Shown here piece after piece: positions 24,601 through 30,600 of a stretch of DNA of 64,000 nt. A program made the translations under genes and the position numbers. Numbering within the stretch: position 1 is the first letter of the stretch; each line of letters starts with the position of its first letter. The stretch is from Gari tellinella. Lineage: Eukaryota; Mollusca; Bivalvia; Cardiida; Psammobiidae. The DNA lies in the NCBI GenBank assembly GCA_922989275.2, contig OV277869.1, positions 3,153,190-3,217,189 of the forward strand, given 5' to 3'. The notes beneath the pieces are model-generated. The model was not told the origin of the DNA. It did not search any database and saw only the letters and a program-made list of their open reading frames with translations.

Positions 24601-27600
24601 ATGTATGCTGGTATGAGAGTTAATGTTTAGACTATATACCCTGGTTACTAATGTTGTAAGTGTGATGTATGCTGGTATGAGAGTTAATGTTTAGACTATA
24701 TACCCTGGTTACTAATGTTGTAAGTGTGATGATTGCTGGTATGAGAGTTAATGTTTAGGCTATATACCCTGGTTACTTATGTTGTAGGTGTGATGTATGC
24801 TGGTATGAGAGTTAATGTTTAGACTATATATCCTGGTTACTAATGTTGTAAGTGTTATGTATGCTGGTATGAGAGTTAATGTTTAGACTATATATCCTAG
24901 TTATTAATGTTGTAGGTGTGATGTATACTGGTATGAGAGTTAATGTTTAGACTATATGCCCTGCTTACTAATGTTGTAGGTGTGATGTCATCTTGCTTTA
25001 AGCTGTCTGTTATACAATCAATTAGCCGTCTATTTAGTGGTTGTATTAGAGAGGTTTTATTTTGTACTATTGTTTTATGTGTGGTGTATGTTGGAATGAG
25101 AGCTATTTTTTAGTCTTTTTACTCTGGTTACTTAGGTTTTAGATGTACTATATAATACCAAGAGACCCAGCAACAACAAACCCTGTCGGTGCAAAGCTTA
25201 AGCTTTGCACCGACGGCGTTTGTTGTTGCTGAGTCACTCGGTTTGTACGTTACAAATGGTGGCAGCGGTGGGATAATGACAACTGCCGGAATGGAGATGC
25301 CTTACCCACGGTGTTCCCAGGGTCCAAGTCTCGGGACGAGACTTCTCGGAGGGGAGAATTATGTAATGTACGTAGTACCTTAGTATATGCAAATGAGGCT
25401 TCCCAAACCGATGTATGTTGGGAAATAGAGTCAATTATATAGCGCAACAAACATCTCTTGGGGTGAGCTTAAGCTTTGCACCGACAAGGTTTGTTGTTGC
25501 TGGGTCACTGGGTTTGCACGTTACACTATTATAATGTTGTAGGTGTGATGTATGTTGGAACGAGACTATATCAGAGGAAGACGAAGTAGTCCAGGATCTT
25601 GTACAGCCGTTTGACCCTCTCGCAGAATCACATGAGAAAGATTCCCTTGTTGGTATGTGGTTTCTGTCTTTTTTTAAGAAATAATAAATCCATACCAGTT
25701 TTTTATCGTGCAATTGAACACTCAGGTAGGAGTTGAAATGCGTAGTAATTTAATCACGAGGCCTTTAGGTATTAATTTATTATTTCGATTCTGACACATA
25801 ATTTAACCTTAATTTGCACCGAAGCAACGGCGCTACATTTCTTGGCGTACGCATTTTCGAAGCCATATGCCGTCACTTTAGAACGTTTTAGCGTGTGAGT
25901 GGTCTATTGAAAATTCAAACACTAAAACGTTCGTTCTTTGATTATATAGGGGCGTGCGTGAAGTGTGTTAGAATATATATTTTTGGAAGGTGAGTGGTGA
26001 GTGGGAAGGGGAATGTTTTAGCCCTTTCCTCCACAGCCTAAAATGCAAATCACTTACAATGCTCCCTTCCTATAAAGGCCCTCTGAACAATGATTCCCTC
26101 ACAAAAATGATCACAGCTGTTCTTCAAAAAAGATCATTATGTCTAAATCTTTCACTGCTGCAGTATAGTCTGCTGAAAATTGTATTATGCTGTTTTTCTC
26201 AAAGTCTTATGTTGGACATTTTGACAGAAAAAAAAGAACGATGGACAAACAGTTTGAATCCAGATCAGCCGCCGCTTAATGCTGCGTCTGATCTGGATTC
26301 AAGCTGTTTGCAAATGTTAGCTAACTTCCTTCCCTACAACAACTCCCTCCAAACAACGCACACAATCTTTGTCACCCATAGGGTGTTATTGTAGAGAGGG
26401 AGCACTGTGTATCCAAACAAGATGAAGCAAAGCAGAAAGAACATTGCGTTGCTACTGTTTACGCTATTTCCAGATCATGTGTACAGAACATGTGAAGAAT
26501 CAGGGCAAACTAGTGTTAACCCTTTACCCCATAGCCAGTTTCTAGTTTTGAATACAAGTTACCCCTTAAAGCAGGTTGAGAGTAAAGAAGAATGCGCCTT
26601 CGGGCGCATTCTGCTTTACTTTCATCCTGCTTTAAGCAACCATCTGCTAGGATTAAATATAACAATATTCCAAATAGGGAATTAAAATAATGTTAATTTA
26701 TAAAACTGCTCTTTTCTACTATTTCAATCTCTAAGGACCTTTTTCAAAGAAAATCAAGAGGTCGAAATATTAGAAAAGAGTAGTTTTATAAATTAATAGG
26801 ATTAAATATATTTCTTTTGGTACATTTTCATGACTGTAAAAACTGGGAACTAATTTCTACAGTGAAGGAATACATCAAGTGCGCTAAAATGTACTTCTAC
26901 GGGGAAAAGGGCTAACACAGGTGGGTTTTTTGGGGCCTTTTCTATAATTTATCTGTTGTTTGTCCTCAGATCTTGCGGAGCTTGAAGAAACACCATGGAA
27001 GACTGTAAAAGGGGACTTCTTGAATGTTTGTCTGTTTACAATACCTGGTCGCAGTGAGCTGGCACCTCGAGGGTTAAGCATGTATACGCATCTAAATGAC
27101 GGAGCCATCGATTTAGTGTTGATAAAAGACGCACCACGAAAAGAGTTCATACGAGTGCTAAAACGGCTTGCAAATTCAAAATACCAGGTTTGTTGATTTC
27201 AGAATGCATGCAAAGAGTTGATTTCAGAATACATGCATTTTGTCTAAAAGTTAATGGGTAATCTAAAGAATAATGTTCATAAAAACAGCATACTTTTATG
27301 TCCAATACTATGGAAAGTTAATCATAAGAATTTTTGCATTGCAATTTGATGGTAAATAACTTTATTGGTAGGGTTTTAGTGTTTAACCCATTCAGCCGTA
27401 GAAGTTGGTGAGTAAATAGACTTACTTTTCAAGAGCTAGTTGGTAAAACAGCGATGCCTCTCTACAACAACACCCAATGGGAGACAACGAGTATGTGTGT
27501 TGTTCAGAGGGAGTCGTTATAGGGAAGGAAGTTGGTTTATATTTGCAAACAGCTTGAATCCAGATCAGACGCCGCGTAACGCGGCGTCTGATCTGGATTC

Positions 27601-30600
27601 AAGCTGCTTGTCACTCGTCACTAAGTTGTTTTTCTGTCAAAATGTTCAATATGTAACTTTGAGAAAAACAGCAGACGACAATTTTCAGCAAACGATATTG
27701 CAGCAGTAAAATCGTTAGACATAGTTGTCCTGTTTAGGGAACTACGACAAGGGTCGTAGTTTGGAGGGAGTTGTTGTTGGGAGGGTCGTTGTAGAGAGGG
27801 AGCGCTGTAGTTTCAGTCACTTTGCAAAGAATAAGGTCTTCGATCCACACTGTGGCTACTATAGGTTAATGCATTGTCTTCTTTCAGTTTGATTTCCCAT
27901 TCATTGAAGTAATTCGAGTGAAAGAAGTGAAATTCAAACTTCGTCTGGCAACTGGATACCGTTACAATGACAAAAACTTTAGTGAAATTGAGTATGAAAT
28001 GCAACGACAAAAACAAGTGGGCAGTTCTGTAAGCAAGTCCATGGAAATATTAGAAATTGACGATTTTAGTGATGATGATGATGATGATGATTCGGATGAT
28101 AATGTGAAACCTAAAAATGGAAAATCTACGCCAACAGACTTTGTGCAATCTATATCATCTAAATCAGACAAACCAAAGCCATTTAAGCGATCGCAGAGCT
28201 TTCAGCCAGTTTTAAAGAGGACAAACACAGAGCCAACTATAGACGTAGTTCATGATCTGACGGACTCTGATCTAGACTCTGATGACAGTGAAAACGGTGG
28301 GGAAATTGTGGTAAGGAGGTGTCACTTATATTTACCCATTACCCCATAAATACCCCTTTTTACGCCTCTAAATTATTCCTCCACTGAAGAAAATAGTTCC
28401 AATTTATACAGTTGTGAATATTTAAAATTAGAAATAATATCTATATTCTAGTAGCTGGTAGCTTAAAGCAGGCTGAAAGTAAAGCAGAATGTGCCTAAAG
28501 GCACATTCTGCTTTACTTTCATTCTGCTTTAAGTGGTCACCTATCTTCTATACTAGAAACGGGCTATGGGATAACGGATTAAGGGCCACACATCTTGGGT
28601 GGGTGCCCACTGGTTAGGGCTGTACATGGGCAGTTATTTCCTACATGATACCTATCCCGATATTTCATTTTCACTACGATGCATATCACAATACGTATTG
28701 CCTATGAGATTAAAAGGCAATGTGTATTGCAATATTTAAGTCGTGATACAATACATATCATGATACAGATGTTTAAATATAAACACAACAGTTGTTAGTT
28801 TGAAACCATGGCCGTGCACCCTGATTGCTTTAATTAAATACGTATATTTACAACTATATCTAAAGTAAAAAGTATGATGTTTGAAAAGGTATTTTCCCTT
28901 CAAACAGTATCATTATACCACTACATCAGTTACTTAAAAATTGATGCCTGCAAAACAAGATGTTAAATCTTGGCCAAGTTTGATAATCACGTAGGATTAA
29001 GCCCCTTGAATTACTAGAGATTGTCAGTTTTAACTCTTTGCATGCTGGGTAATATTTTCGTCTGCAAAAATTTGTCATCTAGCTGCTATCGTTCTAAAAC
29101 TGGAATTTTCAAAATTTCTTTTAAATTCAGTGTCAGAATAGCAAACAGTTTGGATCCTGATGAGACGACGCATTACGCGGCGTCTCATCTGGATCCAATC
29201 TGTTTGCAGACGTAATCACTATGGCGGGTATATCCGCCGCTAGCATGCAAAGAGTTATCCTTGTCCGCTCTGTAACTCTAATAATTGAAGTTTGTCTGTG
29301 TTTCAGTCTATTGGTGCCAATGGTGTCCGGACAGTAAGATCAGCATCAGCAGCAAACCAGATGTTAGTCGGACCCCAGTATAGAATGACCTTTGCAGAGA
29401 TGGACAGAGCAAAGCGGAGAAAGAGGGCAGAGAAGAAAGAAGACAAGAAGAAAAAGAAAGAAGAGAGTAAAAACAGAGCTCTGTGGAATATTGATAATGA
29501 GATGAAGAATGAAGATGCTTTGGAATTTAGGTAAGAGAAAAGCAGAAATCTCATATTTTACTCTTTTGTGTTAAAATATATTTTCTCCTACACTATGGCG
29601 TAAGCCTTTGTCAAAAACTTGTAAATTCCTGCAACTCCCGTTAACACTTTTTAGCTCGACTTTTTCGAAAAGTCGAGCTATTGTAGTCACCCTGTCGTCT
29701 GCGTCAGCGTCTGCGTCAGCATCTGCGTCGGTTAAGTTTTTTGCTTAAGGTTTTTGTAAGAGTTGATTTCTCAATAACTATCAAAGGTATCCATTTGAAA
29801 CTTGGAATAGTTGTTCAGTATCAAAAGGGCAACTCATTGCAACAAGGCAGGTAACCCTGGGATTTGTCTTTTCAGAGTTATTGCCCTTGTTTCATTTGCT
29901 TAAAAAATAAAAATTAACATAACTCAATAACTATCAAAGGTATCCATTTGAAACTTGGAATAATTGTTAAGAAATAACAGGGCAACTCATTACAACAAGG
30001 TAGATAACCCTGGGATTTGTCATTTCAGAGTTATTGCCCTTGTTTTATTTACTTAAAAATTGTAAATGAACATATCTAAATAACTATGAAAGATATTAAC
30101 TTGAAACTTTAAATAGTTATTCAGTATCAAAAGGGCAACTCATTACAATAAGACAGGTAACCCTGAGGTTTGTGTATCCAGAGTTATTGCCCTTGTTTTA
30201 TTGACTTCAAAGTTATAAATTAACATATCTAAATAAGTATGAAAGATATTAACTTGAAACTTTGAATACTTGTTAAGTATTAAAAGGACAACTCATTACA
30301 ACAAGGTAGGTTACTCTGTGATTGTAATTCCAGAGTAATTGCCCTTGATTTATTTACTTAAAACTTGAAAATTGCAATATCTTAATAACTGTCAAAGGTA
30401 TTAACTTGAAACTTTAAATACTTGTGTTATATCAAAAAGGCAACTCATTCAAACAAGAAAGGTGATCGGGGATGTGCCATTCCAGAGTTATTGCCCTTGT
30501 TTTTATTTGCATAAAACTTGTAAATTGAAATTTCTCAATAATTACCATAGGTATTAACTTGAAACTTTGAATACTTGTTCAGTTTCAAAAGGGCATCACC

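Noticed and set aside
21500..24989. CRISPR-like array
   Set aside because: Units are contiguous 64-bp repeats with no unique spacers, in an intron of an animal gene. It is a minisatellite.
28321..28349. Read-through end of exon 11 (VRRCHLYLPITP)
   Set aside because: It continues past the donor GTG|GTAAGG into a P1 MITE. Splicing at 28310 to 29307 keeps the frame and restores the conserved C-terminus.
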